64,000 nucleotides of DNA from Acidobacteriota bacterium (GCA_021818955.1 JAKASR010000003.1:1-64000); one strand, 5' to 3'; shown: positions 43,800-52,980, counted from the first letter of the stretch. Made by a program: numbers and translations. The notes: generated by a model not told the origin, from the letters alone.

Positions 43800-44393
43800 A
43801 TGCCTTTTACCTTAACGGAACATGCCCTGGATGGAGTCATCGTGCTCCAACCCACGGTGATCGCCGATGAGCGCGGTTTTTTCATGGAGAGCTGGCGTGC
43901 CGATCTGTTCGAGCAGTTAGGCATCACGGCAAATTTTTTGCAGGCGAACCATTCCCGTTCCCGCCGCGGAGTCATTCGCGGCCTTCATTTTCAATGGAAC
44001 GCTCCCATGGCCAAGCTGGTCCGCGTCACCCGCGGCCGCGCCTGGCTGGTGGCCGTGGATATACGCCCTGGTTCGCCCACGCTGGGCCGCTGGCATGCGA
44101 TTGAGGCCACCGAAGACAATCACCTGCAGGTTTTCGCGCCGCCCGGCTTTGCCCGCGGTTTTTGTGCCCTTAGCGCTGAGGTCGAAGTGCAATATTTATG
44201 TTCCGCGGTTTATAACCCCGGGGGAGAATCGGGAATTTTATGGAACGATCCCGATCTCGGCATTCCTTGGCCGGTTGAGCGGAGCCTGTTATCCGGAAAA
44301 GATGCTCATGCTCCCCGCCTCTCCCAATGGCTGGCTCGCCCGGAAGCGGAAACTTTCCGCTGGGTACGGCAGAGCGAGCGCCCATCAGGCTGA
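43800..44393 (+). CDS. rfbC: dTDP-4-dehydrorhamnose 3,5-epimerase
   Basis: The product has 197 residues from the ATG at 43800. RmlC epimerises C3 and C5 of dTDP-4-keto-6-deoxyglucose. The cupin fold shows TVIADERGFFMESWRADLF, GVIRGLHFQ with the catalytic His, FVPPGFARGF-like FAPPGFARGFCALS, and YNPGGESGILWNDPDLGIPW. Its upstream region and first 40 codons have a decayed duplicate at 45505-45701 before rfbA. It is convergent with the hldA-type gene. Confidence 0.92.
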   Translation: MPFTLTEHALDGVIVLQPTVIADERGFFMESWRADLFEQLGITANFLQANHSRSRRGVIRGLHFQWNAPMAKLVRVTRGRAWLVAVDIRPGSPTLGRWHAIEATEDNHLQVFAPPGFARGFCALSAEVEVQYLCSAVYNPGGESGILWNDPDLGIPWPVERSLLSGKDAHAPRLSQWLARPEAETFRWVRQSERPSG

Positions 44394-44445
44394 GCGTTGC
44401 GATATAAATTTGCCACAACTCCGCGGCGCCATGCTTCCCCAGATT

Positions 44446-45471
44446 TTAATGTCCACCGGCCTTACGGCTGGCCGGATTGGATGGGTAGCGCCGCTCTTGC
44501 CGCACGGCGCGATCCAAATCTTCGGCATCGACCGTGGCGGTGCCATGCTTGCCGACCACAATTCCGGCCGCCAGGTTGGCCAGGCGCATGGAAGTAGCTA
44601 AATCCAGCTTGGCGGCGATCCCCAGGCCCAGCACGGAAACCAGCGTATCGCCCGCGCCGGAAACGTCGTAAACTTCGCGCGCTTGGGTGCGCAAGTGCAG
44701 CGATTGCGTCCCGCCGGCGGCTTGGCGCTCGACCAGCGTCACGCCCTTATCTCCGCGCGTGATGATGACCGCCGGCGTATCCGGCAGGTTTTGCAGGATC
44801 ATGTTTCCCGCTCGGTCTGCCGCCGCGTCGTCCACGATCTCGATTCCGGTGCTGATTTCCGCTTCGCCGGCGTTGGGTGTCAACAAGCTGGCGCCGTTAT
44901 AACGGCTGAGGTCTCGCGCCTTGGGATCCACGATCACGGGCAAATGCTTCCGGCGCGCGGCGGTAATTGCGGCCCGCACCAGTGCCGCGCTGAGCAGTCC
45001 TTTGGCGTAATCGGAAAGGATCAGCGCATCGGCGCGCGCTAAGGCGCTCTCCAGCCTCGGCAGCACCGATTCCTGGTGTGTATCGGCCGGGACCTCGGCA
45101 TCCACGCGCAACAGGTGCTGCTGCGCGTAAAACCGGATTTTCTCGATGGTGGCGGTGCCCTCAAGCGCCAGGGTAAGATCCTCGATGCCGGCGCTCATCC
45201 GCAGGCTCTGGCGCAGATCCCGGCCGGCGGCATCGTCGCCGATGACGCCAATCAAGATCGCCGTGCCGCCCAGCGCGGCGATGTTGCGGGCCACGTTGCC
45301 GGCACCGCCCGGCATCGCCAGCTCTTTTTCTTTCAGCAAAACGGGAACCGGAGCTTCCGGCGAAATGCGGCGCACGTGGCCGTAGATGAAGCGGTCGAGC
45401 ATCACGTCGCCCAAAACCACCAGCCGGCGGCCGTGAAAAAGCGAGATCGGGTTGGTTTCGCTGCGGTGCAT
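44446..45471 (-). CDS. hldA: D-glycero-beta-D-manno-heptose-7-phosphate kinase (PfkB family)
   Basis: The product has 341 residues. It phosphorylates heptose 7-phosphate at C1 on the way to ADP-heptose. Blocks seen are GDVMLDRFIYGHVRRISPEA near residue 21, PGGAGNVARN near 54, the VDPKARD strand, LLTPNAGEAE and the PfkB catalytic signature SGAGDTLVSVL near 275. The C-terminal nucleotidyltransferase domain of two-domain HldE is missing, so the second activity must be encoded elsewhere (HldC-type). The 20-bp shared motif lies 17 bases upstream of the start. Confidence 0.88.
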   Translation of the reverse strand: MHRSETNPISLFHGRRLVVLGDVMLDRFIYGHVRRISPEAPVPVLLKEKELAMPGGAGNVARNIAALGGTAILIGVIGDDAAGRDLRQSLRMSAGIEDLTLALEGTATIEKIRFYAQQHLLRVDAEVPADTHQESVLPRLESALARADALILSDYAKGLLSAALVRAAITAARRKHLPVIVDPKARDLSRYNGASLLTPNAGEAEISTGIEIVDDAAADRAGNMILQNLPDTPAVIITRGDKGVTLVERQAAGGTQSLHLRTQAREVYDVSGAGDTLVSVLGLGIAAKLDLATSMRLANLAAGIVVGKHGTATVDAEDLDRAVRQERRYPSNPASRKAGGH

Positions 45472-45487
45472 TTCGCGCTTTTCATTC

Positions 45488-45507
45488 TATCCGACTGGCT
45501 AGGTCAT
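45488..45507. promoter_or_regulatory. Shared 20-bp upstream motif, copy before hldA
   Basis: Exact second copy of the motif at 40666-40685. It is followed by a stretch (45505-45560) that resembles the region in front of rfbC: CATTCCCAGTAT and then GGCCATAATAA are common to both. The latter may carry the -10 region for the plus-strand genes. Confidence 0.45.
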
Positions 45508-45568
45508 TCCCAGTATCCCAATTCCGCGATTTACGGCCATAATAATTAGGCCGAAACCGGCTTCCGCA

Positions 45569-45701
45569 TGTCTTTAACCTGCATGAAACCAGCCGGGGGT
45601 GAAACGATGGCCCACCCATCCACCTGGATCGCCGATGAGCGCCGTTTGCCCTTCGCAAGCTGGCGCTGGCAGCGGCGGGAAGAAGCCCCATATGCCTGAG
45701 C
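45569..45701 (+). pseudogene. rfbC 5' fragment
   Basis: An ATG at 45569 opens 43 codons that match the start of RfbC: STWIADERRLPFASWRWQ against PTVIADERGFFMESWRAD, at the same distance from the start. After SWRW the frame ends in a stop that overlaps the rfbA start. The upstream ~65 bp are also related to the rfbC upstream region. It looks like a truncated duplicate that now serves as the leader of rfbA. Confidence 0.7.
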
Positions 45702-46459
45702 TGCGAGGCGTCATTCTGGCCGGCGGGCTGGGAACCCGGCTTTACCCCCTGACCAAAGTTACCAATAAGCATCTGCTGCCGGTCTATGATCGGCCCATGA
45801 TCTTTTACCCGCTGCGCACGCTGGTGGAGTGCGGCATTCGCGAGATTCTGATCGTCACCGGCGGCGGCAACTCCGGCGATTTTCTGCGCCTGCTGGAAAA
45901 TGGCGAAGAGTTCAATTGCTCGTTGCGGTACGCCTATCAACGCGGCGAAGCGGGCATCGCCGACGCGTTGCGGCTGGCGCGCGAGTTCGCCGGCGATGGC
46001 TCCCTCTGCGTCGCCTTGGGCGACAATCTCGTCGAGCATTCGATCGCTCCCGCCCGCCAGGCCTTTGAATCCCAGGGCGGCGGCGCTCGCCTGCTGCTCA
46101 AGCCGGTGGATGACCCTGAGCGTTTTGGCGTGGCGGAAATCGAAGCCGGGCGCATCGCCCGTATCGTGGAAAAGCCGGCCCGCCCCCGTTCCAATCTGGC
46201 GGTCACGGGCTTTTATTTCTACGACAATACCGTGTTCGACAAAATCGAGCGTTGCCGGCCCTCGGCCCGCAAAGAACTGGAAATCACCGACGTAAATAAC
46301 CTTTACATTGCCGAACACCGGCTCGAATACAGCCTGATCACCGGCTGGTGGACCGATGCCGGCACCTTCCGCTCGTTGTTGCGCGCCCAGCAATTGGCGG
46401 CCGAAACCTGGGGCGGGCGGGATGCCGCGGCCGCGCCCGGCCGCGCGGCCAAGGAGTAA
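45692..46459 (+). CDS. rfbA: Glucose-1-phosphate thymidylyltransferase
   Basis: The product has 255 residues from the ATG at 45692. It makes dTDP-glucose from glucose 1-phosphate and dTTP. It shows the nucleotidyltransferase motif GVILAGGLGTRLYPLTKVTN, then LLPVYDRPMIFYPL and VEKPARPRSNLAVTGFYFYD, and ends with WWTDAGTF. The short length (the common RmlA has ~290 residues) and TKVTNKHLLPV form mark the short RmlA subtype. It leads a pair with rfbB, whose start is 7 bp behind its stop. Confidence 0.9.
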   Translation: MPELRGVILAGGLGTRLYPLTKVTNKHLLPVYDRPMIFYPLRTLVECGIREILIVTGGGNSGDFLRLLENGEEFNCSLRYAYQRGEAGIADALRLAREFAGDGSLCVALGDNLVEHSIAPARQAFESQGGGARLLLKPVDDPERFGVAEIEAGRIARIVEKPARPRSNLAVTGFYFYDNTVFDKIERCRPSARKELEITDVNNLYIAEHRLEYSLITGWWTDAGTFRSLLRAQQLAAETWGGRDAAAAPGRAAKE

Positions 46460-46466
46460 CGGGACA

Positions 46467-47483
46467 ATGGCGCAACGGTGGGTCATTACCGGCGGGGCGG
46501 GCTTTATCGGCTGCAACCTGATCCGCTGGCTGTTGCAGGCCCGGCCGGAGGTGGAAATTTGGAACCTCGATGCCCTCACCTATGCCGGCAATCTGTCGAA
46601 CTGCGCAGATTATGCCCGGCATCCCCGCTACCATTTTGTCGAGGGCAATATCTGCGACCATCGCTTGCTGGAATCCCTGCTGCCGGGTAAAGACGCGGTG
46701 CTGCATCTGGCGGCGGAAACCCATGTGGACCGCAGCATTCTTGACGCCCACGCCTTTATCGCCACCAACCTCGAGGGCACGCAAAGCTTGCTCGATGCGT
46801 CCCGGCTCGCCGGCGTCCGGCGCTTCCTCTACGTTTCGACCGATGAAGTTTATGGTTCGCTCGGTCCTGCCGGACGCTTCACCGAGTCCAGCCCGCTGTT
46901 GCCCAGTTCCCCTTATGCCGCGTCCAAAGCCGGCGGCGAGCATCTCGCCCTGGCCGCCTACCGCACCCACGGCTTGCCCGTGATCGTCACCCGCTGCAGC
47001 AACAATTACGGGCCGTTTCAGCACCCGGAAAAGTTTATTCCGTTAATGATCACCAACGCGCTTGCCCGCCAGCCGATCCCGATCTACGGCGACGGCCGGC
47101 AGGTGCGCAACTGGATCCATGTCGACGACCATGGCCGCGGCCTGCTGGCCGCGCTTGACATGGCGCAGCCGGGCGCAATCTACAATCTTTCCAGCGACGA
47201 TGAATTGGATAATCTAACCCTTGCCCGCCGACTGCTGGAAATGATCGGCGCGCCGGCTTCGTTGATCCAGCACGTGGCCGATCGTCCCGGACACGATTTC
47301 CGCTATGCGCTGGATTCTTCCCGCGCCCGCCGGGAACTGAACTGGCGCCCGGCCATCCCTCTCTTGGACGGCTTGCGCGAAACCGCCGCCTGGTATCGGT
47401 CGCACGGCGATTGGGTGACGGGCGCGCGCGGCCGCAAGTTCAACGAGTGGTATGCGCGGCAATACTCCGCCCGGCTCAGTTGA
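46467..47483 (+). CDS. rfbB: dTDP-glucose 4,6-dehydratase
   Basis: The product has 338 residues from the ATG at 46467. It forms dTDP-4-keto-6-deoxyglucose with bound NAD+. Blocks seen are VITGGAGFIGCNLIRWLL, HLAAETHVDRSI, STDEVYGSL with the catalytic Thr-Asp-Glu, YAASKAGGEHL with Tyr and Lys, RCSNNYGPFQHPEKFIPLMI and RNWIHVDDH. With rfbA, rfbC and rfbD the dTDP-L-rhamnose pathway is complete in this 4.7-kb part of the window. Confidence 0.95.
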   Translation: MAQRWVITGGAGFIGCNLIRWLLQARPEVEIWNLDALTYAGNLSNCADYARHPRYHFVEGNICDHRLLESLLPGKDAVLHLAAETHVDRSILDAHAFIATNLEGTQSLLDASRLAGVRRFLYVSTDEVYGSLGPAGRFTESSPLLPSSPYAASKAGGEHLALAAYRTHGLPVIVTRCSNNYGPFQHPEKFIPLMITNALARQPIPIYGDGRQVRNWIHVDDHGRGLLAALDMAQPGAIYNLSSDDELDNLTLARRLLEMIGAPASLIQHVADRPGHDFRYALDSSRARRELNWRPAIPLLDGLRETAAWYRSHGDWVTGARGRKFNEWYARQYSARLS

Positions 47484-47630
47484 AAAGCGAGGCGATCAGC
47501 GTCGCATAGCTTCGTTCTCGGCTGCGGCCTCGCGCTGCTTGCTTCGCGTCCGCGATGCCCGCATTGCCTACGCCGTGCCCGAAACCAGTGAAATGCCCGG
47601 GCGCCTGGAAGCGGTACCTACAGGTGATGG

Positions 47631-48362
47631 CTAGCTTCTATCGAAAACCGGTAAGGGGAAACGGGCAATCGCCACCCGGCCGTTGAATTTCTTCAGCCGC
47701 GGCTCCAGTTCCGCGGCCAGCCGATCCGCCGAAAATTGCGGCTCCCGCTCATCGCCGATCACGACCGCATAGAGCGGCTCTGACTGCGTAAACCGTTCGC
47801 CAAAACCATATTCACCCAGCGCGATCCCCAGGCAAAGCTCCAGATCGTGCGGATCGAAATAGCGCCGCGAAACGGTAAATCCGGCGGGCAAATCCGGCGC
47901 CGCCGCCGGATTGAATCGCCCGGTGCCGTCGTAATAAACCGCCACCGCATAATGAAATTCATCTTTGCGCAGCATCTCGCCATAGCTCAAGTAGCCGCGA
48001 TAGGCGACGCCGGCGGCCTGGGCCAGCTTGCGCGCCCACTCCTGCGCCACCTTTTCCGCCTCGCCCGCGTCCATTCCGTTTTGTCCGCACCAGGCCAGCG
48101 TGGCGCCGCAGTTTTCATGGCTGGTGATGCCGTCCACGCCGGCGGCGCGCACCCGCCTGACCGCTTCCTCCAGGCCGAAATAAATGCCGGAACCGGCGGA
48201 ATGCAATCCGCCCGATGTGCCTTCATCCACGCAGCGCAGCGTGCGGTCTTTTAAAGCGAATGCCTTTTCCCAGCCAGGCGCCTTGTCGCCTGCCGCCAGC
48301 ATTTGCCGTAAAGCCGCCCGCTGCCGCCGCCATGCCGATAAAAGTGTTTGGGTATCGTGCAT
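47631..48362 (-). CDS. Beta-carbonic-anhydrase-like protein, function uncertain
   Basis: The product has 243 residues. RCVDEGTSG near residue 43 and ITSHENCGATL near residue 82 match the zinc-site plan of beta-carbonic anhydrases, CxDxR and HxxCG, with the same Cys-Asp/His-Cys set. The Arg that pairs with the Asp in true enzymes is Gly here (CVDEG), so carbonic anhydrase activity is doubtful. The rest (YFDPHDLELCLGIALGEYGF, YAVVIGDE) recalls no family known to me. There is no signal peptide. It stands downstream of the export operon on the same strand, with an 88-bp gap. Confidence 0.55.
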   Translation of the reverse strand: MHDTQTLLSAWRRQRAALRQMLAAGDKAPGWEKAFALKDRTLRCVDEGTSGGLHSAGSGIYFGLEEAVRRVRAAGVDGITSHENCGATLAWCGQNGMDAGEAEKVAQEWARKLAQAAGVAYRGYLSYGEMLRKDEFHYAVAVYYDGTGRFNPAAAPDLPAGFTVSRRYFDPHDLELCLGIALGEYGFGERFTQSEPLYAVVIGDEREPQFSADRLAAELEPRLKKFNGRVAIARFPLPVFDRS

Positions 48363-48450
48363 AAATGTCAGTTGTGCTCTCCACGCTAAAAAATGAATTG
48401 CCGCGGAATTTTGCCGCAAATTTAAATTCTAAACACAATCTGTCGGGTTG

Positions 48451-50016
48451 TTATCGCGGCGAATGCGCGGAATATGCAGTCACTCGCGCAGAGCGCAGCG
48501 CCGAAGGCGTAGGCATTTGCGAAACCTTCCAGCCGCCGCCGAGCGCCTTGATAAGCTGCACGCTCGAGACCATCTGCTGCACTCGTAAACTCAGCGCCTG
48601 CTGCCGCGCGTTCAGCAAGGCGGTTTGCGCGGTCAACACGTTTAAATAAGGATCGAGCCCGGAGCGGTATCGGACATAAGCTTCCCGGTAGCCGCGGCTG
48701 GCGGCGGCAACGGCATCATCCTGCTGTCCGGTGCTTTGCGCCAGCAACCGCAGCGCGGCCAGGTTATCTTCCACTTGCTGGAAAGCCGTTAACACTGTCT
48801 GGCGGTAATTGGCCACCGTCTGGCCGTAAATAGCGCGGTATTGCTCCGTGGTCGCGCGGCGCAGGCCCGCGTCGAAAAGAGTTTCGGCCAGCGTGGGGCC
48901 GACCGACCAGAAGCGGCTCGGCCAAGTCAGCCAATCGACGAAAGAGGCGTTGCCGAAGCCGCCGGCGGCGTTGAGCAGCAAATTGGGAAACCAGGCGGAT
49001 TTGGCCACGCCGATCTGCGCATTCGCCATGCCTACCGAGCGTTCCGCGGCGGCTATATCGGGTCGCCGCTCGAGCAATTGCGAAGGAACTCCGGCGGGAA
49101 TCGAGGGCGGAGCGGCGCGCAGCGGGAGCGCGGGCAGCGAGAAAGCAGCCGGGGCAAGGCCCACCAGAACCGCAATCGCATGCTCGTATTGATCGCGCTG
49201 GATGCCCACATTGGTAGCCTGAGCCTCCGTCGTGCGTAACTGCGCCTGCGCCTGCGCCACCGCTTCATCCGAAGCCATGCCGGAATGATAAAGATTTTGC
49301 GTCAGGCGCAGCACTTGGCGGTTTGCGGCCACCGTCAAATCAAGCAGGTCTTGCAACGAATCCTGGCCGCGAAGCTGTAAGTAATCCACCGCCAGTTCCG
49401 CCGCGACGCTGAGGCGCGCCGCCGCCAAGTCGGCGTAGCTGGACTGCGCGTTGTAAGCGTTGGCGCCGGCTTCGTTGCGCACGCGTCCCCACAAATCGGG
49501 CTCCCAGGAAGCGTCGAACGGCAGTGTATAGCTGGTGAAGGAACGCACCGAAAATCCCGAGCCGGTACCGCTTCGTTGCAAGCCAGCAAATTGCGCCGGC
49601 GAGGGCCGGGTATTGACGACCGCCGGAGCCGTCGTCAACGAAGGATAAAATTGCGAGCGCGCCTGTCGGCTCAAGGCGCGCGCGGCGAAAAAATTATTCG
49701 CGGCCGCGGCGATAGTGAGGTTGGCGGCCGCGGCCCTAACCTCTAGCGCATTCAGTTCGGCATCGTGGAATACTCGCCACCAGCCGCCGCGCAGCGGGGC
49801 GGCGCTGGGCCGCGCCGGCTGCCAGACGGAGCCCGCGCCCTGCAATTCCTTATATGCCGGCGGCGTAGGCAGAGCGGGTCGGCTATAGTGCGGCGCGAAA
49901 TTGCAGCCGCCCGCAAAGAGCATACTGGCCACAGCCACGGCGGCCAGCCGCGGCGGCAGCGCTTCCGGCCACAGGCTTTTTTCCGCCGCGGATGAAGGCT
50001 GGGTTTGCGCGCTCAT
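48451..50016 (-). CDS. Outer-membrane efflux lipoprotein (NodT/OprM family)
   Basis: The product has 521 residues. A signal peptide with the lipobox LFAGGC ends near residue 38, so Cys38 should carry the lipid. Two TolC-type repeats follow, with helices such as LSVAAELAVDYLQLRGQDSL, NLYHSGMASDEAVAQAQAQL and YVRYRSGLDPYLNVLTAQTA. The protein forms the outer-membrane channel of a tripartite exporter. Its ATG overlaps the stop of the membrane-fusion gene by 4 bp (ATGA). Confidence 0.92.
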   Translation of the reverse strand: MSAQTQPSSAAEKSLWPEALPPRLAAVAVASMLFAGGCNFAPHYSRPALPTPPAYKELQGAGSVWQPARPSAAPLRGGWWRVFHDAELNALEVRAAAANLTIAAAANNFFAARALSRQARSQFYPSLTTAPAVVNTRPSPAQFAGLQRSGTGSGFSVRSFTSYTLPFDASWEPDLWGRVRNEAGANAYNAQSSYADLAAARLSVAAELAVDYLQLRGQDSLQDLLDLTVAANRQVLRLTQNLYHSGMASDEAVAQAQAQLRTTEAQATNVGIQRDQYEHAIAVLVGLAPAAFSLPALPLRAAPPSIPAGVPSQLLERRPDIAAAERSVGMANAQIGVAKSAWFPNLLLNAAGGFGNASFVDWLTWPSRFWSVGPTLAETLFDAGLRRATTEQYRAIYGQTVANYRQTVLTAFQQVEDNLAALRLLAQSTGQQDDAVAAASRGYREAYVRYRSGLDPYLNVLTAQTALLNARQQALSLRVQQMVSSVQLIKALGGGWKVSQMPTPSALRSARVTAYSAHSPR

Positions 50017-51146
50017 TGGCCCATCCCCTTTTTAGGTTGACGCTTGGGCGCTTTTTGCTTGGCCGCGATAAAGACATCGACCAGTTCGCCGGGATAGAGT
50101 TTGACCTTTTTCGGCGTTTCGAATTTGAATATGACCGGCAGAACGCGCACGTCCACGCGTTCCTGACGCTGGTTGGAAAGCTCGATTTTGGGACTGACGT
50201 AAGGCTGTATGCGGACGAACTGGAGCGGAACATCCACATTTGAGCCCCGCACCGACATCTGCGCCTGCATCTGCGCCGCCGCCGGCAGCCGCGGAATCAG
50301 GATTTCATCCACGTAGCAGCGGACTTCGAGCGCACCCTCCGCGTTGCCTAGCACTAGAGGCGGCGCGTTGCCTTGGGTATAGGCGTCATACACTCCTTGT
50401 GATGAGACGTAGCTGCCGGGCGCGGCATTGATCGCCATTACCACTCCGTCGGCGGGTGCCCGCAGGGTGTAATGGTCCAGCAGGGCGCGGGAAGAGCGGT
50501 AGGCGTGCAGCAGGGCGCGGTACTGGCGTTCCTGGTTGCGGACGTCGTAAACCCAGGCGCCCGCCCGCACCAGCGCCAGTTGCCGGCGCGCGACTTCGAG
50601 ATTGGCCGCGGCGCCGGCGGCGGTATTGAGCGCGGTGTCGAGCGCATCTTTGCTCACCGCTTTCGGGTCCAGGCGGTACGCTTCGCTTTGTTTTTTGAGC
50701 GTATCGCGCGCAGTTTTCAGCGTTGCCTGCGCTGCGGCAACCTGCGCCTCGGAAACGGCCAGGATTTGGCTGCGCGGCTGCGCCTTGAGTTCTTCCAGCA
50801 GGGCGCGCGCGGCCTGCGCCTGCGACCATTGCTGGCGGACAAGGGCTTGTTGTATGGAATCATCCAACTGCATCAGGGGCTCGCCCTTGCGGACTTTCTC
50901 GCCCTCGTTGACGTAAATGCGGGTGACCGCGCCGGAAGCCGCATCCGGGTACACATTGACGTTCTCGCCATTCGCCTGCATGCTTTCGAGTATCCCCTGG
51001 GCGTAAATGCCGCGCGCATAAGGATTGCTGGGCGGGGGAAACAACGGCGGCTGCGGCGCCTGCACGATTGAAAAATAATGCGCCGCCACCAGGCCGGCGG
51101 CAATGCCCAGCAGCGCGAACACAAACAGCAACTTCGAAGACCTCAT
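50013..51146 (-). CDS. Membrane-fusion (HlyD/DevB-type) protein
   Basis: The product has 377 residues. One N-terminal membrane helix (LLFVFALLGIAAGLVAAHYF) anchors it in the inner membrane. A biotinyl-lipoyl half follows near residue 65 (VTRIYVNEGEKVRKGEPLMQ), then an alpha-hairpin at about 90-220, the second lipoyl half (LRAPADGVVMAINAAPGSYV) and a beta-barrel part. It bridges the ABC transporter and the outer-membrane channel. It starts 12 bp after the ATPase gene. Confidence 0.9.
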   Translation of the reverse strand: MRSSKLLFVFALLGIAAGLVAAHYFSIVQAPQPPLFPPPSNPYARGIYAQGILESMQANGENVNVYPDAASGAVTRIYVNEGEKVRKGEPLMQLDDSIQQALVRQQWSQAQAARALLEELKAQPRSQILAVSEAQVAAAQATLKTARDTLKKQSEAYRLDPKAVSKDALDTALNTAAGAAANLEVARRQLALVRAGAWVYDVRNQERQYRALLHAYRSSRALLDHYTLRAPADGVVMAINAAPGSYVSSQGVYDAYTQGNAPPLVLGNAEGALEVRCYVDEILIPRLPAAAQMQAQMSVRGSNVDVPLQFVRIQPYVSPKIELSNQRQERVDVRVLPVIFKFETPKKVKLYPGELVDVFIAAKQKAPKRQPKKGMGQ

Positions 51147-51158
51147 CGAATCACACTT

Positions 51159-51842
51159 TCATTCGCGGCCGTCTAATCGGCCGTCTTCCATTTCCAGGGT
51201 GCGGTCGGCAAATTCGTATATGCGTTCGTCATGGGTGACGATCACCACCGAGCGGTTCTGGTTGAGCAGTTTATGGCGGACAAAGCTGACGATATCGCGT
51301 CCGGTATCACCGTCGAGCGATGCCGTGGGTTCATCCATGATCAAAATGTCCGGCTGGCTGATGATGGCGCGGGCAATGGCGACGCGCTGCTGCTCGCCGC
51401 CGCTCAACTTAACCGGCAGCAGTTCGGCGCGCGCTTTCAAACCGACAATTTCCAGATACTTTTTCGCCTCTTCCAGCGCCGCTTCCCAGGGCACGCGCCG
51501 CAAAATCAGCGGAATTGCCACGTTTTCTGCCGTGGACAACCGCGGAAAGAGGTGGTAATCCTGAAAAACGAAACCGATCTTATTCAGCCGCAGCAGGGCG
51601 AGTTCATCGGAATCCAGCTGCCAGATATCGTTCTTCTCCAGCAGCACGCTGCCGGCATTCGGCCGCAGAATCCCGGAAAGCACGCTGAGCAGCGTGGTTT
51701 TCCCGCTGCCGGAGGGCCCGACGATGTAGAGCATTTCACCCAGGTAAGCTTCCAGGCTGACCTGGTTGAGCGCCAGCGTGCGCGCTTCGCCCTCACCGAA
51801 CCACTTCACTAAACCGCTCGCCTGGATGGCCGCTGTCGGCAT
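51159..51842 (-). CDS. ABC transporter ATP-binding protein (DevA/LolD/MacB type)
   Basis: The product has 227 residues. Walker A is GPSGSGKTTLL near residue 40, the signature is LSGGEQQRVAIARA near 145, Walker B is ILIMDEPTASLDG near 168 and the switch His is in VIVTHDERIYEFA. It powers the permease encoded just upstream, with one base between the stop of that gene and this start. Confidence 0.94.
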   Translation of the reverse strand: MPTAAIQASGLVKWFGEGEARTLALNQVSLEAYLGEMLYIVGPSGSGKTTLLSVLSGILRPNAGSVLLEKNDIWQLDSDELALLRLNKIGFVFQDYHLFPRLSTAENVAIPLILRRVPWEAALEEAKKYLEIVGLKARAELLPVKLSGGEQQRVAIARAIISQPDILIMDEPTASLDGDTGRDIVSFVRHKLLNQNRSVVIVTHDERIYEFADRTLEMEDGRLDGRE

Positions 51843-51843
51843 A

Positions 51844-52980
51844 TCAGCCTCGGAAAATATCGAACGGCTCGATCCGCAACACCGTGCGAATGCCGATATA
51901 GCTGGATGAGGCGGCGATCACTAGCACCAGCAGGAATGCCACCCCGAGATTGGCGTACATCACCATGCCCACGTAGCTGGGCATGCGCAGCTTGGCGATC
52001 GCGATGATGGTGGAGCAGATGCCCACGCCGAGACCGAAGCCCGTGAGCGAGGCGAAGCCGGCCTGAAACAGGATCATGCCGATCAGCTCGCGGCTGGTGA
52101 TGCCGATGGCCTTCAGCGCGCCATAGCGCTCCAGGTTTTCCAGCACGAAGGTGTAAAAGGTCTGGCCGGAAACGACGATGCCGATCAGCACGCTAATCAG
52201 CGTCATCAGCCCGATATTGATGCCCATGCCGGTGCTGAATAGATAAAAGGTTGAAACCTTTCGCTTGAATTGCTGCAGGGTCAGCGCCAGATAGCCGAGC
52301 GCCCGCACTCGACGCTGGATCTGCGCAATATCGCCGGCATGTTTGGGTTCGACCAGCACGTACGATATGGTGTAACGCGGGTTGGGAATGTCGCGTATCG
52401 CGCGCTGATAAGTGGTGTAGAGCGTGGGTATACCGAAGATGCCCGAGAGCGGGGTTTTTCCAATGCCCACGATTTTGACGTGGTTGTCGTTCAACTCGAA
52501 TTCCGAGCCGATTTCGATTCGGCCCAGCTTTGGGATATCGGCGTCCTGGATGGCGATGTAGGCGTCGGTGGCATAGATGTTCTGAATATTTCCGGCCAGC
52601 ATTCCCGGCCGTCCGAACAGGCTGGAATCGTCCACGCCAATGACGGTGGCGGGCTGATAGACGCCGTTGGGCAGCTTCACCAGCCCCACCCCGACGTAGA
52701 GCGGCACCGCGAATTTGACGCCGGGGATGCTGCGCACGGCGTCGAGCACGTAATCGGGCATGCCGAGCGAGGTGGCGACGTTTTGCACCGACGGGTCCAT
52801 TACCCAGACGGGCGCGCCAATGTTGGTCACCATGGAAGAAGAATGATTCAGCACCCCGATCAGCATGGAGGTGACAAACACCATCAGGAAAATGGAAAAA
52901 GCGATGCCGCCGAGCAAGGCGGTGAACTTCGTCTTGTCGCTGACCAGCAGTTTAAAGGCAAGTTTGAGTATCCCCTTCAC
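51844..52980 (-). CDS. ABC transporter permease (FtsX/DevC type)
   Basis: The product has 378 residues, starting with a GTG at 52980 that overlaps the arsR stop (GTGA). One membrane helix lies near 20-45 and three near 265-370, with a large periplasmic domain between them, as in MacB/DevC-type mechanotransmission permeases. The FtsX block GLMTLISVLIGIVVSGQTFY and LERYGALKAIGITSRELI are clear. It should form a dimer with the ATPase and drive substrate from the periplasm outward through the MFP/OMF. Confidence 0.9.
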   Translation of the reverse strand: MKGILKLAFKLLVSDKTKFTALLGGIAFSIFLMVFVTSMLIGVLNHSSSMVTNIGAPVWVMDPSVQNVATSLGMPDYVLDAVRSIPGVKFAVPLYVGVGLVKLPNGVYQPATVIGVDDSSLFGRPGMLAGNIQNIYATDAYIAIQDADIPKLGRIEIGSEFELNDNHVKIVGIGKTPLSGIFGIPTLYTTYQRAIRDIPNPRYTISYVLVEPKHAGDIAQIQRRVRALGYLALTLQQFKRKVSTFYLFSTGMGINIGLMTLISVLIGIVVSGQTFYTFVLENLERYGALKAIGITSRELIGMILFQAGFASLTGFGLGVGICSTIIAIAKLRMPSYVGMVMYANLGVAFLLVLVIAASSSYIGIRTVLRIEPFDIFRG

